A stretch of DNA of 16,421 bases from Bacteroidota bacterium (GCA_005786915.1 SYCM01000123.1:1-16421); one strand, 5' to 3'. Shown: positions 1-6,821, counted from the stretch's first letter. Notes: generated by a model not told the origin, from the sequence alone. Made by a program: numbers and translations.

Positions 1-393
1 AACAGCTACCCCCGACGCGGAGACCGCAACTACATCGCCGAGCGCGTTCGCGACGTTTTTGCCGTGAAAGAAGTGGCTACCGACGAACTGATCGACCAAG
101 TCTTTGAAACGGTCAACGACCGCATGAAGGCAATCAAGACCTTGGCCATTTCCAAGTCGGCGATCCGCCACAACATGGCCGAGGACATCAAGAAATTCGA
201 CGTGCCCGTGTGCCTCGTGTGGGGCCGTCAAGACGCGGTTACCCCGCCTGAAGTGGCTGACAAGTTTCACGAACTTCTTCCCAACTCCGAATTGAACTGG
301 ATTGACAACTGCGGTCACGCGGCCATGATGGAGCATCCCGAAGAGTTCAATACGATTGTGGCTCAGTGGCTTCAGAGCGCCAAGATCGGGTAA
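1..393 (+). CDS. Alpha/beta hydrolase, C-terminal part (5' end outside window)
   Basis: The reading frame is open from base 1 to a TAA at 391-393, so about 130 C-terminal residues are present. Near the end, the segment VPVCLVWGRQDAVTPPEVA carries the acid residue (the D of GRQD) typical of alpha/beta hydrolases. CGHAAMMEHPEEF carries the histidine of the catalytic triad and the usual MMEHPE follow-on. The nucleophile elbow would lie upstream and cannot be seen, so the substrate is unknown. The last 28 bases overlap the predicted start of engB, which suggests co-transcription. From general knowledge, an alpha/beta hydrolase beside engB, gldC, gldB and nadE is a recurring arrangement in Flavobacteriales. 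Family assignment is secure; function is not. Confidence 0.88.
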   Translation, partial: NSYPRRGDRNYIAERVRDVFAVKEVATDELIDQVFETVNDRMKAIKTLAISKSAIRHNMAEDIKKFDVPVCLVWGRQDAVTPPEVADKFHELLPNSELNWIDNCGHAAMMEHPEEFNTIVAQWLQSAKIG

Positions 394-1007
394 GTCTGCA
401 CGCAGAATTCGTTCTGTCTTCCCCCAAAGTGGAGGACTGTCCGCAGTGGGATCTTCCCGAGTACGCCTTTATTGGTCGTTCCAACGTCGGAAAATCGTCG
501 CTGATCAACCGGCTGGTCGGCAAGAAAGACTTGGCCAAGACCTCGGGCCGTCCCGGCAAGACCCAGCTAATCAACTTATTCAAAATCGACCGCGGAACCT
601 GGGTTCTCGCCGACCTACCGGGCTACGGCTACGCGAAGGTGAGCAAAACCCAGCGGGCGACGTTTAGCACCATGATTGGCCGCTACGTGCGCGAGCGCAA
701 GAACCTGGCCCTGGTGTTTGTGCTGATCGACAGCCGCCTTGAACCCCAGCAGGTCGACCTCGACTTCCTCAAGCAGTTAGGTTCCTGGCGCGTTCCGTTT
801 TCGCTCGTGTTCACCAAGGCCGATAAGGTTTCGGGTTCCGTGCTCATGAAAAACCGTGCGGCCTTCGAGAAGGCCTTCCTTCAGGACTGGTCCGAACTGC
901 CCCCGTACTTTCAAACGAGTGCCGAAACGGGCTACGGCCGCGACAAACTCCTGGCCTACATCGAGTCGGTAAACGCCGAACTCAGCGGGCAAGGTCCATC
1001 AGCTTGA
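366..1007 (+). CDS. engB: Ribosome biogenesis GTP-binding protein EngB (YihA/YsxC)
   Basis: A small TrmE-Era-EngA-EngB-type GTPase needed for late assembly of the large ribosomal subunit. All G motifs are present: G1 GRSNVGKS at residues 37-44, a G2 threonine near residue 66 in GRPGKTQ, G3 DLPG at 83-86, G4 TKAD at 150-153 and G5 SAE at 185-187. The 213-residue length is close to the family norm of about 200. The start is a GTG at 366, inside the end of the upstream hydrolase gene (28-base overlap). It is the first start in this frame. The only later start before the conserved AEFV segment is a CTG at 396, so the exact N-terminus is uncertain by about ten residues. The 3' end overlaps the convergent gldC gene by 26 bases. 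Confidence 0.96.
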   Translation: MASERQDRVSLHAEFVLSSPKVEDCPQWDLPEYAFIGRSNVGKSSLINRLVGKKDLAKTSGRPGKTQLINLFKIDRGTWVLADLPGYGYAKVSKTQRATFSTMIGRYVRERKNLALVFVLIDSRLEPQQVDLDFLKQLGSWRVPFSLVFTKADKVSGSVLMKNRAAFEKAFLQDWSELPPYFQTSAETGYGRDKLLAYIESVNAELSGQGPSA

Positions 1008-1314
1008 GGCGCTCGGCAAAATGACGCGCGAAGGCCCTCAGGTCTTCAGCCGCCTCTGCCTCGCTCGTGGCGCGCTCCAAACCGTCGGCAAGGGCCAACA
1101 GCGTTTGGTGGTACATTTTCTTCATGTGGTCCACGCGCATGTCCTTGGTCCATAGATCAATGCGCAGCAACTCTTCGGCTTTCTCGTCCCATACCGAGAG
1201 CATGATAGCCGGGGTTTCAGACTGGTCCACGCCTCCGTCGGGTGCAGACCACTGGATGCGTTCGGGAACGCGGTTTTCGTCGAGCTCGACGTCGAGAAGG
1301 ATCGTTGATTTCAT
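982..1314 (-). CDS. gldC: Gliding motility protein GldC
   Basis: A small soluble protein of 110 residues, typical of GldC. The segments LDENRVPERIQW, SAPDGGVDQSET, LSVWD, LRIDLWTKDM and YHQTLLALAD followed by RATSEAEAAEDLR are characteristic of this family. In Flavobacterium johnsoniae, loss of gldC impairs but does not abolish gliding, and its biochemical role is unknown. The frame is open 40 codons further upstream, but conservation begins at MKSTILLDVELDE. The ATG at 1314-1312 overlaps the TGA of gldB (ATGA), which fixes the start and implies translational coupling. The gene ends inside the convergent engB gene (overlap 982-1007). Confidence 0.93.
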   Translation of the reverse strand: MKSTILLDVELDENRVPERIQWSAPDGGVDQSETPAIMLSVWDEKAEELLRIDLWTKDMRVDHMKKMYHQTLLALADGLERATSEAEAAEDLRAFARHFAERLKLMDLAR

Positions 1315-2321
1315 GGTCGAAAGTTTGCTTGCTGAAGGAGCTCGGCGCTCTTGGGACTGGACTCCAAAACCTCCCAAAGGCTGAGGTCGGGGTGCTCCTT
1401 CCAGTAGGCCTGCATAATACGCCACCCGAACCATGCTCCGATTTGGCCGGGCACCTCTTGGTCGCGCTCGCTTCCGAGCTTACTGAACGGAGCCACTTCG
1501 ATCAACTTGCGCTTGAGGTCGGCCCGGCTGTCGAACAGCCAGCGTTCGCGGACCAAGGTTTCCCATAGGGCGCGCTCGTTGGACGCGGCAAATTCCCGCT
1601 GCTCGGCGGTGTAGGTGAGGTAGCGGTAGACGTCTTCTTCGCCCAGCACCGTTTGGATGAACAGCAACTGCTTGCCCTTGCGGAGCATTTCGTCGAGCAA
1701 GAGTCCGCCTCCCGTCGAAGTGGGCTCGTACAGAGCCGCGGCCAGAACCGAGTAAATGCGGTATGGGTCGTGCCGCTGCCTGAGGTAGGCCGATTCTTCG
1801 GCGTAGAGCGGATGGTCTGCGCCTAAGAACCGGTCCCAGGCCACAAAAAGTGCTCCGTTGGCGCGCAGGACGTCAAACTCTTCGGCGCGTGAAACGTAGG
1901 TGTAAATGCGCAGTCCCGTCGGCTGCCCCTGGAGCCCGTCGACGCGGTCGAGCATCTGCGTCACCACCGCATCAAAATCAGCTAGGGGCGGGCGTACCAT
2001 CTTGGCGTCGGTCCACAGGGCGCGCACGCCCTCGTCGAGCAAGTAGGGCGGGAGGTTCTCGCGCCACTTCGGTTCAAAAATGAGCGGATGCCGCGGCGCC
2101 ATCTCTTCGAGGCGAACGTGCAGGTTGGTTGAGTCGAGTCCAAGAACCGAGTCAGCAAAATGCACGATTCGCAGCGGGTCCCGCTCCGAGAGCACTGCCG
2201 ACTGGGCCTGAGCTTCGGCCTCTTCGCCCGCCGCCACCCACGGATCGTTTTGGCACGCAACCGCACACATCAAGGCCGCCGCCATGAACAAAAGACCTAA
2301 TTTTGGCGTCCTATTAATCAT
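1311..2321 (-). CDS. gldB: Gliding motility lipoprotein GldB
   Basis: A lipoprotein of 336 residues. A basic N-terminus (MINRTPK) and a hydrophobic stretch lead to a lipobox (CAVAC) with the acylated cysteine at residue 23. The segments IYTYVSRAEEFDV, LFVAWDRFLGADHPLY, YLTYTAEQREFAASNERALWE and WFGWRIMQAYWKEHPDLSL match the GldB family. GldB is essential for gliding in F. johnsoniae and is thought to act with the other Gld lipoproteins in the envelope; its molecular role is not settled. It is followed by gldC with an ATGA overlap. A candidate -7 box, TACCTTTG, ends four bases before the ATG, so the mRNA may be leaderless or nearly so. The gene is divergent from nadE with only 17 bases between the starts. 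Confidence 0.94.
   Translation of the reverse strand: MINRTPKLGLLFMAAALMCAVACQNDPWVAAGEEAEAQAQSAVLSERDPLRIVHFADSVLGLDSTNLHVRLEEMAPRHPLIFEPKWRENLPPYLLDEGVRALWTDAKMVRPPLADFDAVVTQMLDRVDGLQGQPTGLRIYTYVSRAEEFDVLRANGALFVAWDRFLGADHPLYAEESAYLRQRHDPYRIYSVLAAALYEPTSTGGGLLLDEMLRKGKQLLFIQTVLGEEDVYRYLTYTAEQREFAASNERALWETLVRERWLFDSRADLKRKLIEVAPFSKLGSERDQEVPGQIGAWFGWRIMQAYWKEHPDLSLWEVLESSPKSAELLQQANFRP
2298..2305 (+). promoter_or_regulatory. Candidate -7 promoter element for nadE (TAATTTTG)
   Basis: TAATTTTG matches the Bacteroidota -7 consensus TAnnTTTG. It lies inside the first codons of gldB on the opposite strand. Transcription would start near 2311, giving nadE a leader of about 28 bases. No convincing -33 TTG/TTTG is seen at the expected 17-23 base distance, so this is a motif match only. 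Confidence 0.4.
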
Positions 2322-2325
2322 ACTC

Positions 2326-2333
2326 CAAAGGTA
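2326..2333 (-). promoter_or_regulatory. Candidate -7 promoter element for gldB (TACCTTTG)
   Basis: Reading on the minus strand, TACCTTTG is followed by GAGT and then the gldB ATG. With the usual start 5-7 bases beyond this box, the transcript would begin at or within about two bases of the start codon. The same TACCTTTG-N4-ATG layout occurs upstream of the phosphatase gene at 4792-4799. No clear -33 box is visible. Confidence 0.5.
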
Positions 2334-2338
2334 CTCTC

Positions 2339-3160
2339 GTGAACGCCGCTGCCGTTACCCTACAAATCGTCGATTGGCTCCGCACCTACGCGGATGCGGC
2401 CCGAGCGCGCGGATTCGCCGTGGGGGTTTCTGGCGGAATCGATTCGGCCGTAACCGCCGGCCTCTGCGCGGCCACCGGGCTCGAGGTGCACCTGATTGAA
2501 ATGCCCATCCACCAAGCGCCCGACCAGGTTTCGAGGGCTCAAGAATGGATGCGCCTGCTGGCGCAGCGCCACACGGCCGTCTCCGCCCGCCGCGTGGACC
2601 TCACGGCCGTCTTCGACGCCCATGTGGCGGCCCTTGGCCTTCCCGAGTCCGCCCTACAGACGCTGGCACTGGCCAACACCCGGGCGCGCTTGCGCATGGC
2701 CACCCTTTATGCAGTCGCCCAAAACCAAGGCCTGCTGGTCGTTGGTACCGGCAACAAAGTCGAAGATTTTGGCGTGGGCTTTTTCACCAAGTACGGCGAC
2801 GGCGGCGTCGACCTCAGCCCGATTGCCGACCTCTACAAATCTCAGGTCTATGCCGTGGCGCGTCACCTCGGGGTGCCCCAGGCCATCCTCGACGCCCCGC
2901 CAACTGACGGCCTCTGGAACGACGGACGCACCGACGAAGACCAACTCGGAGCTTCCTATGCCGAGCTCGAATCCGCTATGGAGTTCGCCCGAATCCACCA
3001 CTGGTCGCCCGAATCCACCGACGACGACCGCAGCTGGGCGACCCACGCCGGCTTGTCGGACCGCCCCCTCGACGCCTTTTTGATCTACACGCGGTTTCAC
3101 CGGGCTAACCTGCACAAAATGCGGCCGATACCGGTGTGTGCGGTTGCGGCCAGCAACTAG
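2339..3160 (+). CDS. nadE: Ammonia-dependent NAD+ synthase (NadE)
   Basis: Catalyses the last step of NAD+ biosynthesis, ATP-dependent amidation of deamido-NAD+ by way of an adenylylated intermediate. The PP-loop SGGIDSA starts at residue 31. The segments VVGTGNKVEDFGVGFFTKYGD, DLSPIADLYKSQVY, LGVPQAIL, PPTDGLWNDGRTDEDQLG and YAELE are standard for the family. At 273 residues there is no glutaminase (nitrilase) domain, so free ammonia is the expected nitrogen donor. The start is a GTG at 2339. It is divergent from gldB and only 17 bases away, so its promoter must lie within gldB coding sequence. The TAG stop at 3158-3160 is part of a heptamer repeat array. Confidence 0.96.
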   Translation: MNAAAVTLQIVDWLRTYADAARARGFAVGVSGGIDSAVTAGLCAATGLEVHLIEMPIHQAPDQVSRAQEWMRLLAQRHTAVSARRVDLTAVFDAHVAALGLPESALQTLALANTRARLRMATLYAVAQNQGLLVVGTGNKVEDFGVGFFTKYGDGGVDLSPIADLYKSQVYAVARHLGVPQAILDAPPTDGLWNDGRTDEDQLGASYAELESAMEFARIHHWSPESTDDDRSWATHAGLSDRPLDAFLIYTRFHRANLHKMRPIPVCAVAASN

Positions 3161-3193
3161 CAACTAGTTACTAGCAACTAGCTACTAGCAGCT
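3152..3193. repeat. Six-copy heptamer tandem array (AGCAACT-like) between convergent genes
   Basis: Six successive 7-base units: AGCAACT, AGCAACT, AGTTACT, AGCAACT, AGCTACT, AGCAGCT, followed by a further AG. As a result, CTAG recurs exactly every 7 bases at 3157, 3164, 3171, 3178, 3185 and 3192. CTAG is its own reverse complement and 7 is not a multiple of 3, so the array places TAG stops in all six frames. The first CTAG supplies the nadE stop and the last supplies the phosphatase stop on the other strand. It can also fold, for example AACTAG-CAA-CTAGTT at 3155-3169. It lacks the direct-repeat/unique-spacer pattern of CRISPR. Confidence 0.9.
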
Positions 3194-3200
3194 AGTTTGC
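3174..3200. terminator. Possible bidirectional hairpin between nadE and phosphatase genes
   Basis: GCAACTAGCT at 3174-3183 can pair with AGCTAGTTTGC at 3190-3200, giving about 10 base pairs with one bulged T and a six-base loop. It lies between two convergent genes, where a shared terminator would be useful. No T-tract follows on either strand, so it is not a classical intrinsic terminator and its role is inferred from position only. Confidence 0.3.
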
Positions 3201-4787
3201 CAACGGCAACGGATCCCCCGTCGTGCTCGACGGTAGGGCGATGCCGAGCAGCATCGACCAAGTAGGGGCAATGTCGCGCGGGTGCACACGTTCCCATCGC
3301 TGCGCATTAGGGGCAATCCCCGGGCCCATGAAGACGACGGGTACGTGGGTGTCGTAGGCGTGACCGGAACCGTGCGTGCAGCCTTCGCTGCCGTAGTCCA
3401 TGTGGCCGGACTTGAGCTCGTAAAAGACTTGCCCGCTACGCGCGTCAAAGGCGTTGCGGCGTTGGGCGGCTTTGGGGTCGCACGAGGAGCGAATCTCGTC
3501 GGCGGTCCACGCCATTTGGACGGCGGGGTGCTTCATGATCGCGTCGCGCACGAGCTCCCAGTCGTCGTCGGTGCTTTTGAGATGGATTTGGTCGTTGCCA
3601 ATGTGAAGGATTCCGGGCTCGTCCAACTCGACTCCCGAAATGAGGGCTCCGAACTGCGCCTCGATCTCGTTGCCGGACCAGCTGCGCACGGCAAAACCCT
3701 CGAGGGCGGCCTGGTTGGAATTGTCGCAGGACCCGTGGTCCGCGGTGAGCGAAACGTAGTAGTTTCCGCGTCCGAGGCGTGCGTCAAGGGCGTCAAAAAG
3801 TTGACCGAGCTGCAGGTCAAGGCGCAGGTAGACGTCCATCAACTCTTGCGCGCGCGGTCCCATCAGGTGGCCCAGATGGTCGGGCGTGGAAAAGGAGATA
3901 GCGAGCACATCGGTGTGGGTTCCGCGACCCAAATTTTCGGCGTCGACGGCGGCCAACGCCACGTCGATAAGGATTTGGTTGCCCTGGGGCGTGTAGCGAA
4001 TCAGCCCCGGATTCCCTGCACCTAGCGCCGCTAGGTCGTAGGGGAACGAGCCGCCCGAAGCTCCGCGGAGCTTGCCCTCAAAGGGGCGCTCGTCCGGCCC
4101 CGTAAACGACTCATATACCGACGGAGCCATCAGGCGGTCCCACGACCCCTTGAGGTAGCTGGCGGGGCTGTGTGCGGCATTAAAGGCTTGAACCCAAGCA
4201 GGAAGCGCCGAAGCGTAGTGCGACGACGTCACAAACCCTACCTGATCGTCCATCCAATAGGCTCCGTCGCCGTAGTGGCCGGCGGCGGTAATGGCTCCGC
4301 GGTCCTTCAGTGAAAACCCGTAGACGCGGGCGGCGCCCACGCTTGCCCACTCGAGCTCGTCGGTCCAGGTCGTGGAGCGAATGTTTTTAGGGCTGCGCTT
4401 GTCGGACTCGCGAGTGCTTCCGACGGGCTGCACCTCGAGGTCTTCAACGCAGTACACGGTTCTGCCGATGGCGGGGTCGTACCAGTCGTTGGCGATGATG
4501 CCGTGGTTGGACGGGTCGGTGCCCGTGTACACCACCGCGTGTCCCGGCCCGGTATAGGTGGGGGTGTGGGTGTAGTGGGCGTTGCGGAACACTTGACCTT
4601 CGGTAACGAGGCGCTTAAATCCGCCCGAGTACAGCGGAGCAAAGCGGGTGAGGTAGTCGGCCCGCATTTGGTCTACTACGATGGAGACGGCCAGTTTGGG
4701 CTTGCTGGGACCCGCGGAAACTTTTTTTTGGGCCGCCGACGGGACCGTCGCGAGCACCACCAGGGCAAGGGGCAGCAGAATACGCAT
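3192..4787 (-). CDS. pafA: Secreted alkaline phosphatase, PafA type
   Basis: A zinc-dependent phosphate monoesterase of the alkaline phosphatase superfamily, 531 residues from the ATG at 4787. The first 20 residues (MRILLPLALVVLATVPSAAQ) form a signal peptide, so the enzyme is exported. Visible residues agree with Elizabethkingia PafA: nucleophile T79 in TPTYTGPGHA, N100 in GIIANDW, K161 and R163 in KDRGAI, zinc ligands D39 in VVDQMR, D303 and H307 in TPDHLGH, D350 and H351 in TADHGS, and probably H481 in THVPV. An upstream in-frame ATG at 4805 would place six residues before the signal peptide and is less likely. It lies 20 bases after the ABC-F gene but has its own candidate -7 box. The stop codon comes from the heptamer array. 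Likely role: releasing phosphate from organic esters outside the inner membrane. Confidence 0.93.
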   Translation of the reverse strand: MRILLPLALVVLATVPSAAQKKVSAGPSKPKLAVSIVVDQMRADYLTRFAPLYSGGFKRLVTEGQVFRNAHYTHTPTYTGPGHAVVYTGTDPSNHGIIANDWYDPAIGRTVYCVEDLEVQPVGSTRESDKRSPKNIRSTTWTDELEWASVGAARVYGFSLKDRGAITAAGHYGDGAYWMDDQVGFVTSSHYASALPAWVQAFNAAHSPASYLKGSWDRLMAPSVYESFTGPDERPFEGKLRGASGGSFPYDLAALGAGNPGLIRYTPQGNQILIDVALAAVDAENLGRGTHTDVLAISFSTPDHLGHLMGPRAQELMDVYLRLDLQLGQLFDALDARLGRGNYYVSLTADHGSCDNSNQAALEGFAVRSWSGNEIEAQFGALISGVELDEPGILHIGNDQIHLKSTDDDWELVRDAIMKHPAVQMAWTADEIRSSCDPKAAQRRNAFDARSGQVFYELKSGHMDYGSEGCTHGSGHAYDTHVPVVFMGPGIAPNAQRWERVHPRDIAPTWSMLLGIALPSSTTGDPLPLAN

Positions 4788-4791
4788 TCCC

Positions 4792-4799
4792 CAAAGGTA
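4792..4799 (-). promoter_or_regulatory. Candidate -7 promoter element for the phosphatase gene (TACCTTTG)
   Basis: On the minus strand, TACCTTTG is followed by GGGA and then the ATG at 4787. It fits TAnnTTTG exactly and sits in the 20-base gap after the ABC-F gene. A start 5-7 bases beyond the box would give a leaderless or nearly leaderless mRNA. It also supports choosing the downstream ATG, because the upstream ATG at 4805 would precede the box. No clear -33 box was found. Confidence 0.5.
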
Positions 4800-4807
4800 A
4801 CTCAAGC

Positions 4808-6772
4808 CTACTGCGCGGCTGTTTTCGCGGCGTTAAATCGGTCCTGAGCCTCTGCCCAGACTTCGAATTGGGCGTGCACGGAGTGCTGTAGCTCTTCGTA
4901 GTTCTTAAAAAACGCCGGATCCATGCTACGCTCCTTAAACACCTCGGGGTTGGCCACTTCGGCGTCCATGGCGTCGAGCGCCGCTTGGGCCTCTTCGTAA
5001 GCTCTTTCGGCGGCTTCCATCGCCTTTTGGGCGTAGCGGAGCTCGGCTTCGATGCGTTTTTGCTCCTCGCGGCTGCGCTTTGCCTCGGCTTTGGGCGCGG
5101 AGGCGGCCGCCTGGGCCGCCGCAGCGGCCTTCTGGACACCCGCGACTTCCATGGCGCGCATCGATTCCATCTTGCGCTGCTCGAGGAAGTACTCGATTCC
5201 GCCCAAGTAGGGCTTGATTTTGCCGTCGCGAAACTCGTAGGTCAGATTGCACAAGCCCTCCATGAATTCGCGGTCGTGCGAAACCACGATGAGGGTTCCG
5301 TCGTACTGCATCAGCGCCTGCTTGAGCACATCCTTGGCCGCCATATCGAGGTGGTTGGTAGGTTCATCAAGTACCAACAGGTTGATGGGGTTCAGCATCA
5401 GCTGGCAGAGCGCGAGGCGTCCGCGCTCGCCGCCTGAAAGTACGCGCACTTTTTTTTCGACGTCGTCGCCCGCAAACATGAAGTTGCCCAGCAGCTTGCG
5501 CGCGTTTTTGCGAATCTCGTCGGGCGCGGCGTCTTCAATCGTCTCGAGCACCGTCTTGGTTCCGTCGAGTACCTCGGCTTGGTTTTGGGCGTAGTAGCCC
5601 AGCTGAACCTGGTGGCCCCACTCAATTTTGCCTTCGTAGGCGAGGGCTTCCGTCAAAATTTTAACGAGGGTCGACTTGCCCTGTCCGTTTTGGCCGACGA
5701 ACGCGATTTTTTGGCCGCGCACAAATTCCAGATCGAGTCCGCGCAGGACGTGCTTGGGGCCGTAGTGCTTGTGGATTCCGTGCAAGCGCGCCATGATTTT
5801 GCCCGAATGGGGGGCGGGCGGAAACTTAAAGCGCATCTGCCGCGTGTCCTCGTCGTCGACCTCGATGACTTCGATTCGGTCCAGCTTCTTGATGAGGGAC
5901 TGCGCAAACGAGGCCTTGCTCGCCTTGGCGCGGAACCGGTCGACCAGCTCTTGGGTATGCTTGATTTCCTTGTCTTGGTTGGCCTTGGCCTGGCGCTGCT
6001 TCTCGCGAATTTCTTCGCGAAGCGTGAGGTACTTGAAGTAGGGCACGTTGTAGTCGTAGCCCTTGCCAAGCACAATCTCGAGGGTGCGGTTGGTCGCGTT
6101 GTTCAAGAAGGTGCGGTCGTGCGACACCAGAATGATGGCTTGGTTGCTCTCGGCCAGGAATTCTTCGAGCCACAAAATCGACTCGATGTCGAGGTGGTTC
6201 GTCGGTTCGTCGAGCAGGAGCACGTCGTGGTGCTGAAGCAGAATTTTGGCGAGTTCGACGCGCATTTGCCATCCGCCCGAAAACGAATTCAGCGGCTGGT
6301 GAAAGTCGGTCGATTTAAAGCCAAGGCCCAGGAGCACGCGCTCCAGGTCGGCTTGGTAGGTGTAGCCGCCGATGTGCTGAAACCGCTCCTGCGCGTGGTG
6401 AAAGCGGTCCAAAAGCTCCATGTAGGCGTCGCTTTCGTAGTCGGTGCGGGTGCCCATTTCGGCGGTCATCGATTCGATGTCGGCCTCGAGGCGCTTGATT
6501 TCGGTGAAGCTCGAGGCGGCCTCGTCCCACACGCTGGCCGTGGGCGCCGGGGGCATGTCCTGCGTCAAAAATCCGATGCTGAAGTCGCTCGGGTAGCTTA
6601 TTTTGCCCGAATCCGCTCGGTAGCGGCCCGCAATTAGCTTGAGTAAGGTGGACTTTCCGGCTCCGTTCCGACCGACGAGGCCAATGCGGTCCCCGGAATT
6701 TACCTGAAACGAAATGCCTTTGAATAGGTCCGATCCGCCAAAACTCAAACTAACTTGGTGTACACTCAACAT
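4808..6772 (-). CDS. ABC-F family ATP-binding translation factor
   Basis: A soluble protein of 654 residues with two tandem ABC ATPase domains and no membrane segments. Domain 1: Walker A GRNGAGKST at 34-42, signature NSFSGGWQMR near 162-171, Walker B LLLDEPTNHLD from 185. Domain 2: GQNGQGKST at 360-368, LSGGERGR at 445-452, VLDEPTNHLD from 467. The roughly 95-residue, charge-rich linker between them corresponds to the P-site tRNA interaction region of ABC-F proteins, which act on ribosomes. After residue 530 comes an Ala-rich stretch and a predicted charged coiled coil, resembling the C-terminal extensions of Uup/YheS-type members. It is not possible to say from sequence whether it is a housekeeping factor or a ribosome-protection resistance protein; the intact general architecture favours housekeeping. 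It is divergent from the DUF983 gene. Confidence 0.95.
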   Translation of the reverse strand: MLSVHQVSLSFGGSDLFKGISFQVNSGDRIGLVGRNGAGKSTLLKLIAGRYRADSGKISYPSDFSIGFLTQDMPPAPTASVWDEAASSFTEIKRLEADIESMTAEMGTRTDYESDAYMELLDRFHHAQERFQHIGGYTYQADLERVLLGLGFKSTDFHQPLNSFSGGWQMRVELAKILLQHHDVLLLDEPTNHLDIESILWLEEFLAESNQAIILVSHDRTFLNNATNRTLEIVLGKGYDYNVPYFKYLTLREEIREKQRQAKANQDKEIKHTQELVDRFRAKASKASFAQSLIKKLDRIEVIEVDDEDTRQMRFKFPPAPHSGKIMARLHGIHKHYGPKHVLRGLDLEFVRGQKIAFVGQNGQGKSTLVKILTEALAYEGKIEWGHQVQLGYYAQNQAEVLDGTKTVLETIEDAAPDEIRKNARKLLGNFMFAGDDVEKKVRVLSGGERGRLALCQLMLNPINLLVLDEPTNHLDMAAKDVLKQALMQYDGTLIVVSHDREFMEGLCNLTYEFRDGKIKPYLGGIEYFLEQRKMESMRAMEVAGVQKAAAAAQAAASAPKAEAKRSREEQKRIEAELRYAQKAMEAAERAYEEAQAALDAMDAEVANPEVFKERSMDPAFFKNYEELQHSVHAQFEVWAEAQDRFNAAKTAAQ

Positions 6773-6780
6773 AAGGGTGA

Positions 6781-6788
6781 CAAAAGTA
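6781..6788 (-). promoter_or_regulatory. Candidate -7 promoter element for the ABC-F gene (TACTTTTG)
   Basis: TACTTTTG on the minus strand matches TAnnTTTG and ends eight bases before the ATG at 6772. The predicted leader is only about one to three bases. It shares a 78-base divergent region with the DUF983 promoter candidate at 6814-6821. No -33 TTG at suitable spacing is evident. Confidence 0.45.
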
Positions 6789-6813
6789 CCACGACTCCCG
6801 GCGTCGTGAGGGG

Positions 6814-6821
6814 TAAATTTG
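6814..6821 (+). promoter_or_regulatory. Candidate -7 promoter element for the DUF983 gene (TAAATTTG)
   Basis: TAAATTTG matches TAnnTTTG and lies 29 bases upstream of the ATG at 6851, predicting a leader of about 22-24 bases. Together with the box at 6781-6788 it forms an ordinary back-to-back divergent promoter region. No -33 box is apparent. Confidence 0.45.

Noticed and set aside
1315..1434. N-terminal extension of GldC to the ATG at 1434
   Set aside because: The extension is gldB coding sequence read in another frame and lacks GldC conservation. The ATGA overlap with gldB gives the natural start.
2334..2366. -33 element for the gldB promoter
   Set aside because: The nearest TTTG on the minus strand (2366-2363) is 29 bases from the -7 box, outside the usual spacing, so no -33 is annotated.
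3152..3200. CRISPR or mobile-element end
   Set aside because: Units are only seven bases, contiguous and without spacers. No Cas gene, transposase or target-site duplication is nearby.
3282..4025. A 247-residue open frame opposite the phosphatase gene
   Set aside because: Low-complexity Val/Gly/Ala/Arg-rich composition and no motif, while the minus strand has a complete catalytic residue set for a phosphatase.
5579..6637. A 352-residue open frame on the plus strand opposite the ABC-F gene
   Set aside because: The minus strand encodes an intact ABC-F protein with all motifs. The opposite frame has no recognisable domain and a Val/Leu/Gly/Arg-rich composition expected from a GC-rich antisense shadow.
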